DNA of 64,000 bases, from contig OX485809.1 in NCBI GenBank assembly GCA_950295325.1, positions 31,820,144 to 31,884,143 on the forward strand. The letters run 5' to 3'. Made by a program: the position numbers and the translations under genes. The DNA is from Polytrichum commune. Taxonomy: Eukaryota; Streptophyta; Polytrichopsida; Polytrichales; Polytrichaceae. The number at the start of each line of letters is the position of its first letter. The stretch's first letter is position 1. The notes below the pieces were generated by a model. It saw nothing but the letters and a program-made list of their open reading frames with translations, made no database searches and was not told where the DNA came from. Below are positions 48,387 to 58,949 of this stretch, in pieces.

Positions 48387-49876
48387 GGGCTGCTTTACAC
48401 TATGGTGGAGAAGTGCACTGGTCGGTCAAGAATTTTAGCCCAAGACATGGTCATTTGAGGCGAGGGATGGTATGCCTCATAAGATGAAAAGACAATAAAA
48501 AAAATGCCCTAAGAAGTCTTGACCGGCCGTAGTGTAACCACCTAGAGAAGTGTATTGAACAACTTCACCAAGAGGAGAAATCCACTGGACTACTTCACAA
48601 AACGGTCATAGCCGGCCATAATAGAAACCCTACCCCCTAAATGACCATTGTATTCAAATTTCAAAAAATTGTATTGATCAAAAATTAAAATGAATATGGA
48701 AATATTTTAGAACTTCTTTCATGACAAGAATTTATTTGAAAATGTTCCACCTCTATAATACATCCATATTAGGGTAAATAAGTAGGTAACATTATCTTCT
48801 TATTGATTTTTAAAGAAATTACATGTTCGTACAATCCAACCTTGCTAATACGACACCCTCAATATTACGACACATTTTTGCGAGGCCAAACTTTTTGGTT
48901 CAAAACTTCCTTTTTTGTACGACTACAACACTGGATAATGCAACATTTAGAATCCCCGTTTTGTCATATTAAAGAAGTAGTTAATGCTAGAATTCCTTTC
49001 ATCTATATTATGTACATCTAAACTACATCCATTTTCACTTGGGAACTACTTGGGAACTTCATTTATTGTTGGGAACTTAATGGTAATTAGGGTTACTAGT
49101 GTAGAATGGACATGGTTAGGGTGAGAGTGGCCTCCTGCCTAGTATGTTGCCTTGTACACGGGTGATATAGTATCATCAATATCTTGATGCTAAACGTCAT
49201 GCATCATTGTTGTCTAGTTTCTTATTAGAGAACTCTATATTTTGGTGTTAATGAAATTATTAGTTTCCAAAAGTTAGATGGGAATTTAGATAAGATGGCA
49301 CTTGCTAACTTGGGTAGGCAACACCAAACATCTTTGGACTCTTATTTTAAGAGTGCTTGAGAATATTTGTATTTGTTTGGAGTTATAAGTTATTATATCA
49401 TACCATCTATATTGCTTAAACTCGTTGTATATATTTTAAAGCTCATATCACTTATGTTTTCGTATTCCCTGAATAATATGACAACTTTACGTCATTTGTC
49501 ATATTAATGAGAAGACGACACCTCAATAATACGGCTTTTTATGTGTTTCTTAAAAATGTCATACTAAAGAGGGAGAAGATTTCTCTAAGGAAGAAATATT
49601 TTATTCAAGTTAGAGTTCTCCGGAGGCCAAGTTTCTTGTCCGAGGGTTTGAGGTTGCCCAAGAAACTTGACCTCGGGAGAATTCCCCTTCAAAAAAGTGT
49701 CGCCATGTTGGCAACCATGTCATTTTTTCATCCATGTACAAAGTTCTCCACCAAAGGACTATTGGCCATAGTGTAAACCACCACCAGACAAGAGTGTCAC
49801 TCTCGGCCAATCAAACTTCAGAATTCCCCTAGAATTCATGACCGGTGGACTTCTCCACTGTAGTGTAAAGCGGCCC
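48387..49876. mobile_element. 1490-bp Harbinger-like TIR element
   Basis: The left end is GGGCTGCTTTACACTATGG followed by TGGAGAAGTGCACTGGTC. The right end, read inward, is GGGCCGCTTTACACTACAG followed by TGGAGAAGTCCACCGGTC. That gives about 37 bp of TIR with few mismatches. TAA flanks each side (48384-48386 and 49877-49879), the 3-bp duplication typical of PIF/Harbinger. No transposase is visible. A motif with ACGACAC(C)CTCAAT(A)ATACG occurs in both halves. Confidence 0.82.
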
Positions 49877-49879
49877 TAA

Positions 49880-50505
49880 GGTAGAGGGTGATAATTCCAT
49901 CCCCTTCCTAAAAGTGCCCCCTATGCTTGCCACCTAATCCCATAACTAGAGCACACCTTAAACCGTATCAATCTCTCTGATGCAAAATGGGGATCGATTT
50001 GGGTGAAAAGTGGGGAGGTTACAAGAGAATGTAGGGATGGTTTTGGGCGAAAGTGGGATTAAATTTGGGCAAGCGTTAGATTGTACCTAGGGTGGGTTAA
50101 GTACATGATTTTATTAAGATCCCATATGCAATAATTATAAGGGCACAATTTTTTTAGTGTGGGTGAATCGTTGATTTTAGTGCAGGGGTGATTCGGGTAA
50201 AGGTGAGGGTGATTCTGGGAGAAATACAGGGGTAGTTTGAAACGAGTGTTAGGATAATTGAATTGTGTGCATTGGAAAAAATGTGGGTCTAGGGATGGAT
50301 TTAGGAAGCTAGGGTTAAGCAACTTGAATAATTTGTAGTATAATCATGTGATGTCTAATTTATTTTATTATGTTTCTACTATGTTCAAGCCAATTTGCTA
50401 AGCCAATCATGCATACCACCAATCCAAATGGGCTCCAAAATAGGCTAAATCAACCAAAGGTTTGGTTGAAGGACCCTCTACCTTACTAGAGTGAAAGATG
50501 GCCTT
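49880..50505. other. Intergenic, no gene seen
   Basis: No repeat ends or coding signal recognised. The 50059-50322 minus-strand ORF is Asn/Pro/His-rich and looks random. Confidence 0.4.
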
Positions 50506-50509
50506 GTTG

Positions 50510-50765
50510 TTGCGACCAATGTGAAATATGGTGTTGCTTCATTTCCGAGTTGGTTTAAGTCTGTATGTAATCCCAAAACATGCATTTTGAGAATAAGAAG
50601 GCCTTAGAAGACTACTACCTTATTTCAAAGGTAATGGCCTTGAATGGGCACGGACAAGCCAAATTGCACCTATCTCCCCCAAGGTCAAGCCCCTAGGCTC
50701 CCACATAGGTGGTTGAAAATATCCGGTGCTAGGGTGTATCCCTAGGTGGTCCTACAAAGGAACTG
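50510..50765 (+). repeat. Dispersed repeat B, copy 2
   Basis: Partner of 44625-45005. It lacks most of the internal GGTCTAAGTCTATATG reiteration. Confidence 0.72.
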
Positions 50766-50964
50766 AACTAGGATGGCATATTTGATATTCCCTATGCAAG
50801 GAGGACATGGAAGAAATACATACTTCAAAAGTGCAGCATCATGCTTCTAATTTGTTTGTGAAACATGCATCACAACCATGTGCACATGATTTATAAACTT
50901 CGTATGATGCTAAAATAGACGTACATGCTTTGGTTGTGGTAATCAAGCTTGATGTAAGTGGTCC

Positions 50965-51330
50965 TTTTGTGGGCACTTCCAACTCCACATACAATTTTGC
51001 ATCATCAAATCAAATTAATAAATGTGTCATGTGGATTGCAGTTGCAAATCACGATGATTGTCGTTGCAAGTTGTTGAGTATGAGATGCAAATGTTATGAG
51101 AGTCAAATCAAAGATTATCCTTCCATGTAAGTGATCACACAAAGCCCTCCTAATTGTGTTGATTGTTGATCCTATAATGGTTTGACATCTAATCTCATCG
51201 TACCATGTGACTTTGTGGTGTCCATTCTTGACCATATAAGATAAACAAGTCTAACTCAGTTACTTATCTTAATTGGACACCTATATTTACATGATGGGTG
51301 GTTAAGTGTAGATCTAAGACATGTTTTATG
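50965..51330 (+). repeat. Dispersed repeat A, copy 5
   Basis: It has GGGCACTTCCAACTCCAC, CTCCTAATTGTGTTGATTGT and TTTGTGGTGTCCATTCTTGA, and ends with an ACACCTATATTTACATGATGGG block. It follows repeat B copy 2 in the same order as in the RMT2 gene introns. Confidence 0.75.
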
Positions 51331-51843
51331 AAAGAAGTTCTTATTTGGCAAAGTTTCCACTCTTGAATGGGATACCCTTAGGTGCTATTGATAAGAAATT
51401 TCAGACCCACCAAAATATGTTTTATTTGAATTTTGTATGGAAACTTAGTCATAGTGATTCAAAGTATTATTGGTAGACGACCCAAATCCAACATGGGAGC
51501 ATGTTGTTAAGATAATCGACATCTTAAAATCAATATGTACCTATTATGCAAGATTTTAGGGTGTTGGTTTTGGACGAGTTCCTAGTTTTAGCACCATCTA
51601 TCTTAGGAAAATGAAAGTTTAGAAGGGGTCTAAGAACTCCTTAAAGACTCACATCAGCCCTAACCAATTGATTGTTTCTTGCTATTTCTAGATTGATTAT
51701 GAAGTAAAGGCTATTTCAAGTAAAATAAAAGGTTTCCTTACATAAGGTTATGAACAAAGGATGATGAACACATATGTGCGGTTGTGGTGTATGTAGGCCC
51801 TTATAACAAATGTTTGAGTAGTTTAATGGTGTTGGCTTGAAGC

Positions 51844-52503
51844 GGGGGGGGGGGGGGGGGCATTGGCAAAAAATTGTAGGAACCATGTGCAATAAATTAT
51901 AGGATGTATTATATTGATTGTGTATAAAATTTGTAAAGTGATTACATATAGTATGGTGTGGTCTAGGTGTGTGAAAATTTAGTATATGTCATATTGCATT
52001 TGACATAACATCATAAAATTATGAAAGTGGTACATATAAAAATACCAAGGAAATAAGGGGTTAGATATGAAAAATCATATGCCTTGCATATCAGTCATGG
52101 AGGATGGATGAATACTTGTTGAATTTTAGTGGAGTAACAAGGGATGGATAAGATCACTTGTGAAATCATCACCCCAAACGGCTTCTAGATCAAGGTTTTA
52201 TTGTTCTTTTGTCTTCAGAAGAGCTTCAACCCAATAAACATGGCTTATAGGAGTTATGATACGTTGTAAGGACTTTGGGGATATGGGGAATATTATTTAC
52301 ATATAAGGAATATAGGGTACCATAGAATCAATCATTCAACAATTTACCAATAGGGTGCTAATAATCACAACAATTTACCATTGTTTTGAAAATTAGTATG
52401 CCTAATAATCCACTCCAATAGGTAAATAACCCCCACCCCATAAAATACTACGTCATCACAAGTGTAGACTTATTCGAAATTGTAGCCACCCTCCCCCCCC
52501 CCC
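51844..52503. mobile_element. Homopolymer-ended TIR element, copy 2 (inverted)
   Basis: It starts with 17 G then CATTGGC and ends ACCCT then 11 C. Inside, both arms match the reverse complement of the 7460-8286 element (for example AACAATTTACCAATAGGGTG and GGTACATATAAAA). The GC-rich middle of the other copy is absent. Flanking duplications are not clear. Confidence 0.7.
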
Positions 52504-52990
52504 TTCCGGCTGAGATATTTGTTCTTAGAATGGCGTTATGTGTACCACAAACTTTTTAATTTCTCCAAAAAGGAAACCATATGGATGTCTTCAATATCAA
52601 TGGATATATCGCGTACATATGAATCAATATCCCAGATGGACCCAACCCCATACACCCATGCAACCATATGCCCGCGACCATGCCCATCCTCTCAAGTCCC
52701 CATGATCAACCATCATGCCCCGATCAAGCCCTTAAATATTTAAATAGTCTTTTTTTGTCCCATTGCCATGCCATCACCTTGATTCCATGCCTGCCACCTC
52801 CCCCTTAATTTCTCCCACCATATCCACCTTATGCACTTGTAGTGCCCATGTTTCCACATTTGTTTTCTTTTTTTCATGGATCACATGTTTGTTTTGAAGA
52901 GGAAACTTTGGCATGTGGCCTTTTTCGTTAGATTTTTTTGTTTTTTTTAAAGCAAGAACAATGGGGAACGTTGGGACGACGGCCTTAATT

Positions 52991-53016
52991 ACCACCACCA
53001 CCACCACCACCACCAC
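52991..53016. repeat. (ACC)n microsatellite
   Basis: Eight perfect ACC triplets plus a partial one. Confidence 0.92.
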
Positions 53017-53148
53017 GTTGTCTTCCATTATCAACATATTGGTTGGATACACGTTGTTTTGCCTTGTTAGAATAGCAAATACAAAGTAGTTATGACATAA
53101 TGCCAAAGGCTAGTGCCAAATAAGCATTAAGATACAAGAAAACAAGAA

Positions 53149-53562
53149 AACGGTAGAACCGTGAGGCTCTGTTCTTTATTATGAAAGATTATAATTGTAG
53201 TTGTCCACTTTGCTCATGCCAATTCATGATTATTCACTATACCAAACCTTTCTTGGATTTTGTGCACCTTCTTCTCAAATACGGGTCAAGATTTAAAGCT
53301 ACTCATTTATCACCCAAAAATTTTAAAATAAATAATCAGGAACTACCAAAATAACTATAGTTAACTAGATTTCTTTCAATGCATTTAAATAGGGAGCACT
53401 TATATATATATATATAAACTATAGTTAACATCCACATTACATAAAGTGGACCAAAAATAACAAGAACAAGTAACGTCCAAGTGTGAACACAAAGTGGTTA
53501 GGAAATTTGCTCTTGAAACAAAGAAGTTGATGCATAGTCTCTGTCCTACAGACAGAGCCAAC
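53149..53562. repeat. ~400-bp dispersed repeat M, copy 3
   Basis: Closest to the copy at 6985. It has an intact ACGGTAGAACCGT hairpin at the left and ACAGAGCC at the right. Confidence 0.82.
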
Positions 53563-54147
53563 AAACCCACTTGAAGGGAAGGCATAACTCCAAGCTTGCC
53601 ACAATCCCACGTAAGAAACGAACCGAGAGCCAAAGCAACGCACCTAGCAAGGACAAATTAGGTACCACTAAAGATACAAGCAACCAAAAGAGCCCTACCC
53701 TTTGAGGATCTTCCAATTCCACCTTTCCGGAAACCTCTCTCTACAACCATATAATAAAATAAGCCTCTCTCACTCCAACATTGGTCAAATTTAGCAAAGA
53801 CTTCCTATTCCAAAAACATGCATATCTTAATGAGGCTAGCTAGCCACCCCCCACCCACACTATCTAGAATCTCTAGTCATTCATTAACAAGCTATCTTTG
53901 GGGAAAACATCAACATGATATTAGTGGAAAGGTACTCCACATTCTTTGGGATATTACGAGGGAATTACTTTTTGTATGGTTTGGATTAGAAGATCGTTTT
54001 TATTTTTATTTGGGGGGCAGGGGCGGGGGCGGGGTGCTCAAGCATCTTTTACCATTAGAATAGTTAATTAATCAAGAGGGATCCATGGCATTTGTTGATT
54101 GCCAACGAGATATGAGTCAACTCCTTGAGAATCAATATGTATATGAG

Positions 54148-54351
54148 GTTTTTTTTTTGTTTGTTTTGTTTTTGTTTTTGAGACAAAAGGCCGATAGGCC
54201 AGCGCCAAAGCACAAGAGGTAGTTGACCACCTGGCAAGTTTTTCCGTCAAGTAGAGAGGAGATTTCACAGTCGGGATTCGAACCGCCAACCTCTTCCTTG
54301 AGATTTGGGTATCTCTCCATCATCATCCGGTAGTTTAAGGTCATCTCGGAC
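54148..54351 (-). mobile_element. SINE, full-length copy
   Basis: On the minus strand the unit has a tRNA-like box B, GGTTCGAATCC, about 70 bp from its start, then a unique body (CTTGCCAGGTGGTCAACTAC ... GGCCTTTTGTCTC) and an A-rich tail. A 15-bp direct repeat, CAATATG(T/G)ATATGAG, flanks it at 54133-54147 and 54352-54366. Box A is not clear. The truncated relative at 13151-13254 shares the 3' half. Confidence 0.85.
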
Positions 54352-54374
54352 CAATATGGATATGAGCTTCATGG

Positions 54375-54605
54375 TGCACTACTTTGTTTATGGTGTTTGG
54401 TGTCACTTACTATTTGGACGTACGCAATACTGTAATTTTTTGGTATAGAATATCGTTCTTGACCAAGAAGAGTCAATTCAGGTGTTTAGACATTGGAAAA
54501 CACAAACATCTTTACTTGATTAAGAAATTCATTACAAGTACAAAGTCATAGAACGATGCAAGTCCGAAAAGTAAATGATACTAAATGTCATAAATGGTGT
54601 AGTCC
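54375..54605. mobile_element. Hairpin MITE family C, copy 2
   Basis: Left arm GTTTATGGTGTTTGGTGTCACTT is mirrored by AAATGATACTAAATGTCATAAATGG at the right. The interior has GCAATACTGTAAT, like the CACATTGCTATAAT of copy 1. Confidence 0.72.
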
Positions 54606-54609
54606 AAGA

Positions 54610-55930
54610 AAGGTGGCCATTGTCATCAATCCCACACCACCTAAGGATATCACATTCAAGAGTAGCAACTTTACAATTTAAGAACCCAAGGTTGCGTATG
54701 AGTACTTGGGCTCACACACACACCATGGCTCCTTAAACTATGATACGATTTGGTGCATAGTTGTCATCTCTACCATTGATTTGATAGTTCATGGTAGTCG
54801 TGCCTTTTAGCTTGGTTTACTAGGATTAGCGAGCCAAGCTAGTCTTGCTTAAGCTTAGCCAAGATATAAGATGATAATGAATTAGACCCTAATCGACATT
54901 CTAAAATTCTTTGGTTTTTTTTTTTGGATTGATTTTTCTCCCTTAAAGAGCTTCACCTATATTCCAAAATTATGCTTGGATTTCCAACCAAGATGCTTTA
55001 ACTCTTAGTGAGAAAGTCTCTTAAAGAGGCACCGAAAACTTTGGCCCCTATTTGAAGGACTTTGTGAATGAACTTTATTGTCACAAGAGTGAAACATGTA
55101 GTGGGGCAATTTATCACACAAAGAACCCTTGATGAGATACAACACAATATCAGCGGTCCTTTTGACTTAGTGATAAAAATATTTGAGAAGAGATTTGATG
55201 TCACAATAAGTCGATTAGCTTACAATAATTATTGTATGTCATATTCAACACTGATACCTGCAATTAGGTTGCCCACGTTAATATATTTACATTCAACACT
55301 AGTTTGAATATTTGTTAATACAGTAACAAAATATATGAAATGACTTTTAATGTGGTTGATATACAATCCAATAAACAAAGTTACAAGTTTTGTGATATGA
55401 TTTTGACCCAAAATAATTTGCATGGGTGAAGTGGTAACATGTTCGCAAAGGTAATCTAAGAGCAAGTTAACATGTTATCGATATAGGGCCCTGAAACGGG
55501 ATAATGCCAAGTTTAGTTCAAGAGTTGGACCCACATGTCAAGCCCAACCGCTCTTGTACTGTTGGCGGACCCCAATAGCTCTCCCGGAATAGCTTCCGGA
55601 ATAGCTTGGGTCTATTGCGGCCCAACTTCCAACTCCTCTATACGAGAATCAATTTTCAATGCCTCACAATCTTTGATCAAATAGAATCTTAGCTTCAACT
55701 ATTTCTATGTACAACCTTGCGTATTGTAAGATATTTGTTTGATCATGGGACCCACAGTTTATGAAGCTCATATACATGTAAAATGAACATGTGGACATTT
55801 AACAGGAGTACTCCTTTCTAAAATAATGTTACCTGATTTAGCACCCCTTTGTGTTTGCATTTGGTGTACAATGTGTGAACATGCCCTAAGTGGACATATC
55901 AACGTACACATTTCTACGTACCTTAGTCTT
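54610..55930. other. Intergenic, no gene seen
   Basis: AT-rich. A short inverted pair CTCCCGGAATAGCTTCCGGAAT lies near 55578. The 55068-55307 ORF matches nothing known. Confidence 0.4.
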
Positions 55931-56415
55931 ATGGTTGCATTGTTTATGGTATTTAGTGTCATTTACACTATTTGCAAAGGGCCTAAAGGTCTCAAATGCC
56001 TAGAGGTCTCAAATGTCATCTCTGCTAATTGTCAATATAATTTTATTTGTCAACATAATTAACTTTTTAAAGTGAGAACGTTTACACTATGAGATTCAAT
56101 GTAGGACATTGGGATACTTGAGATGATAATTTGCGATTTAATATGCAAGGGGAAGATGCTATTGAGCATACTAATGGCAAGTGTCATTTAAGTACAATTA
56201 AGTCATCTTATAGACCATTGTGTAACATAGGCATACATCTCATAACACTATTGCACATACTTATGTCAAGATATCAAAAGTGCACTTGAACTCCAAGTGT
56301 CTTGAGGTGACACTAATGGTGGAGTTGTTGATCATTAGTGTAACCGAGCATACGCCTCAAAATAATGTAAGTGACATCATTACGCATGTGACACTAAATA
56401 CCATAAATGGTGTAG
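55928..56415. mobile_element. Hairpin MITE family C, copy 3
   Basis: Left arm GTTTATGGTATTTAGTGTCA at about 55942 is mirrored by TGACACTAAATACCATAAATGG at about 56390. Larger than the other copies (about 480 bp). Confidence 0.65.
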
Positions 56416-56754
56416 TTCATGAATTGTATGGCATAATACGTTGACTCTCAGAACATAGTCAATTAATAAAACAACAAATTTAAGGAGGCCATATCTCGAA
56501 GAGTATTGATCTTTTTGCCAAACCATAAATTGGGTCGCATGTGCAATCAAGCTAGCTATCATCCCTCCAAATTTTAGCTTGAGTATTGTGACAACAAGAG
56601 AGAAATTGCATTTTGAATGAACTTAGGTACTATTGTTTTGGAATTGTTTTCATCATTCACCTTCACTTGCAAGAATAAGTTCACAACTCCGCCTAGGGTT
56701 CTTCCTCTCAACTCTGGTTAGTAGTGTGGTCTCTTAGAACATTTCCTCTTACAG

Positions 56755-57331
56755 TTATGAAGGTTTTATTTGCCCGTGAAAGCATTATCAAAGGATGTGA
56801 GGTTGAACCCTACAACCCTGTTGCAACATGGGTGTAGCACACGTTAAATGTCAAAACATGAAGGTGGTGCAATTTTTGTGTGGGGTTGTATGACTTCCCG
56901 TGGCATGTATTACATGTGCAAAATAGAGGGGAAGGTGACACAAGGTTTGTACCTTGGCATTCTTCAAGATGGTGTCATGAAGACAATTGAATGGTCCCAT
57001 TCAACCCTTCTCATGCCATATTTTAAAATGATGATGATCCTAAACATACTGCAAAATTAATCAAGCAGTGGTTGCCAATGCAAATTTTTGATGTATTCAC
57101 TTGGCCTCCTCAATCACTTGACCTAAATCCAAATGAGCATGAGTGAGCACTTGTGAAATGGAAAACAAATGAATATCCAACACTAGCCAAAGGAATGCTT
57201 CAATCATGGGAGAGTGTACAAGCTTCTTTCCATTCCATCAATCCTAAGCAATGTTAAAAGTTTTATCATAGCATGCCCAATCATATCCAAGTTGTTTTAG
57301 CTTCTAAAGGAGGGTGGACAAATTATTGATC
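56755..57331 (+). pseudogene. Tc1-like (DD34E) transposase pseudogene
   Basis: The block from about 56857 reads HEGGAIFVWGCMTSRGMYYM then CKIEGKVTQGLYLGILQDG. After a frame change near 57030 it continues NDDDPKHTAKLIKQWL, FTWPPQSLDLNPNEHE, a stop, then WESVQASFHSINPKQC, a stop, and FYHSMPNHIQVVLASKGGWTNY. Spacing from the second catalytic Asp (in NDDDPKHT) to the Glu of LNPNEH is 34 residues, the DD34E signature of Tc1. Two in-frame stops and one shift make it inactive. The wording of the motifs resembles fungal and animal Tc1 more than plant mariner (DD39D) elements; that comparison is from memory. The N-terminal DNA-binding part is lost. Confidence 0.85.
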
Positions 57332-58030
57332 TATAGGTAGATGTAGGTTACAAAACTAAGTCAATGTATATAGTTCTCTTCAAATCATTATTTCTCCATG
57401 TGTAATTTTGTAAGTAGACATGAGATTTTGGAAATGATGTACTAGACTATGCCTATGAACTTACATAAATGAAAGTTCGTATATTATTGTTTTTATTTGC
57501 TTGGCTTTCTATGTGAAAATTAATGTAGTGAGTTAGTGACTCAGTTTTGCGAGCCGATGTACATTGATATTTGTGAATAAGCATTTAGAATAGAAGCACC
57601 TATAACCAATCACTTAAGAGATTATGCGCCACATATGGAGAAATGTAAAGCAATGCACATTTTCTCCGTGTACGAAGATAGAAATCAAGAGGACAACAAT
57701 ATTTTTCATTAATTTTATTCCTTGATTGAAGTACCGTGAGTTTTTGAACTACTGTACTGTGCTTTGTCTAAAAATTCATGCCATGTAGGCTTGAGCTACT
57801 GTGCCACCATGCATGAGTCCATAACTAAGAATCTTGACTTTGTATAATATATAACAGTGCAAATGCAAGTATTTAAACATAAAAATATACGAGGTATAGC
57901 TGTACAACTTGAAAACATAGATTCGTTCACAAGACTATCTTGGGAAAGTCAACTGAACAAGTCCACTATTACAAATTAAGAGGCTTCTCTTCTGAATGAC
58001 CATTTGACACACTAAGTTACCATCGACGTA
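57332..58030. other. Intergenic, no gene seen
   Basis: AT-rich. No TIR matching the Tc1 pseudogene was found. A stretch near 57597-57730 (AATCACTTAAGAGATT...) recurs around 61258-61395, so it may be another repeat. Confidence 0.45.
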
Positions 58031-58036
58031 GACTAA

Positions 58037-58835
58037 GGGTGCTTCACACAATGGCCGTCAAATGGCCGTCAAAGTCGAGAGGCCATGGGATTGAGGGCCA
58101 CTTCGCACACGAGACTGAGAGCCCGTGACCGTTACACTTCAATCACTCTCATTGGTGGAAAAGGTGGAGCCGGTCCAAGTTTGCTTCACACTACGCTTGA
58201 GGGACCAACGGAGTATGTGAATGCAAGATGGATGTAAAGTCTACATGGCATCGAATGGATCATGTTTCATGGTCACTTGGATTGTTTTCAAAAACCACCT
58301 CTTGGAGGTAAGCCTCACACAAAACCGGGAGACCGTGTGCACTCCAAATGCTCACAACCATTGATTTATTATGTTTTATCATGTCTGAGGACCCGCATAA
58401 ATAGAAATTCATTAAAATAGCATTTGGTTGAGGGCCCGGTCATATATGGTTTCACAGTACACTTGAGGGTCCGTGACCACACTACATGATTTTGGAGGTG
58501 TGTTGGGACGGCCTTTGGACACTTTCTTTTGGGCTCTCACAATTTCATGGTCACGGCTCATGGCTTGTGTACGAAGTGGCCCTGAGTAGCCAAACTCTGT
58601 TGAGAGTCCAAAGAAATGGGTTGAAAATAGCCAATAAAATATAGTAATTGGAGCCTTTGGTTGGGCATAATGTGAAGCCTCCAAAGGCCAAGCCCAAAGT
58701 CCAAACCCAAAGGAGCATCCCACTTTTTTCCTTGCCCAAAACAATCCCTCCAATCTAACGGCCATGATCTTGTCAATGATTGATTTTTTGATGAAAGAAA
58801 ACTGATGGCCTCTCGACCATAGTTTGGGCTTCTAT
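58037..58835. mobile_element. Outer Harbinger-like MITE, decayed, with nested insertion
   Basis: The left arm starts after TAA with GGGTGCTTCACACAATGG and has GTCGAGAGGCCATGGGAT. The right arm (about 58600-58835) has ATGGCCTCTCGACCATAG and, reversed, matches the MITE at 21380-21631. The inner element at 58095-58582 separates the arms. Confidence 0.55.
58095..58582. mobile_element. 488-bp Harbinger-like MITE (nested)
   Basis: The left end is GGGCCACTTCGCACACGAG and the right end, read inward, is GGGCCACTTCGTACACAAG (17 of 19). The TGA triplet flanks both sides (58092-58094 and 58583-58585). Non-coding. Confidence 0.8.
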
Positions 58836-58916
58836 TCCCGTCTTACCCAAACTTCCTTTGAGAGTTTGCCACCTTCTTAAAAAAGAAATCACTTTAAATT
58901 GCGACGGCCTTTGGAC

Positions 58917-58946
58917 TTTAGGTTTAAGGGTTTAGGGTTTAGGGTT
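58917..58946. repeat. Interstitial telomeric repeat, plant type
   Basis: About four TTTAGGG-like units, two perfect (GGGTTTAGGGTTTAGGGTT). This is the common plant telomere unit, seen here inside a repeat-rich region. Confidence 0.8.
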
Positions 58947-58949
58947 GGT

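Noticed and set aside
53400..53643. Minus-strand ORFs with CRTETMHQLL(C/R)FKSKFPN
   Set aside because: The same peptide appears at 10590-10979 because both lie in copies of the ~400-bp repeat. The frame does not persist beyond the repeat edge.
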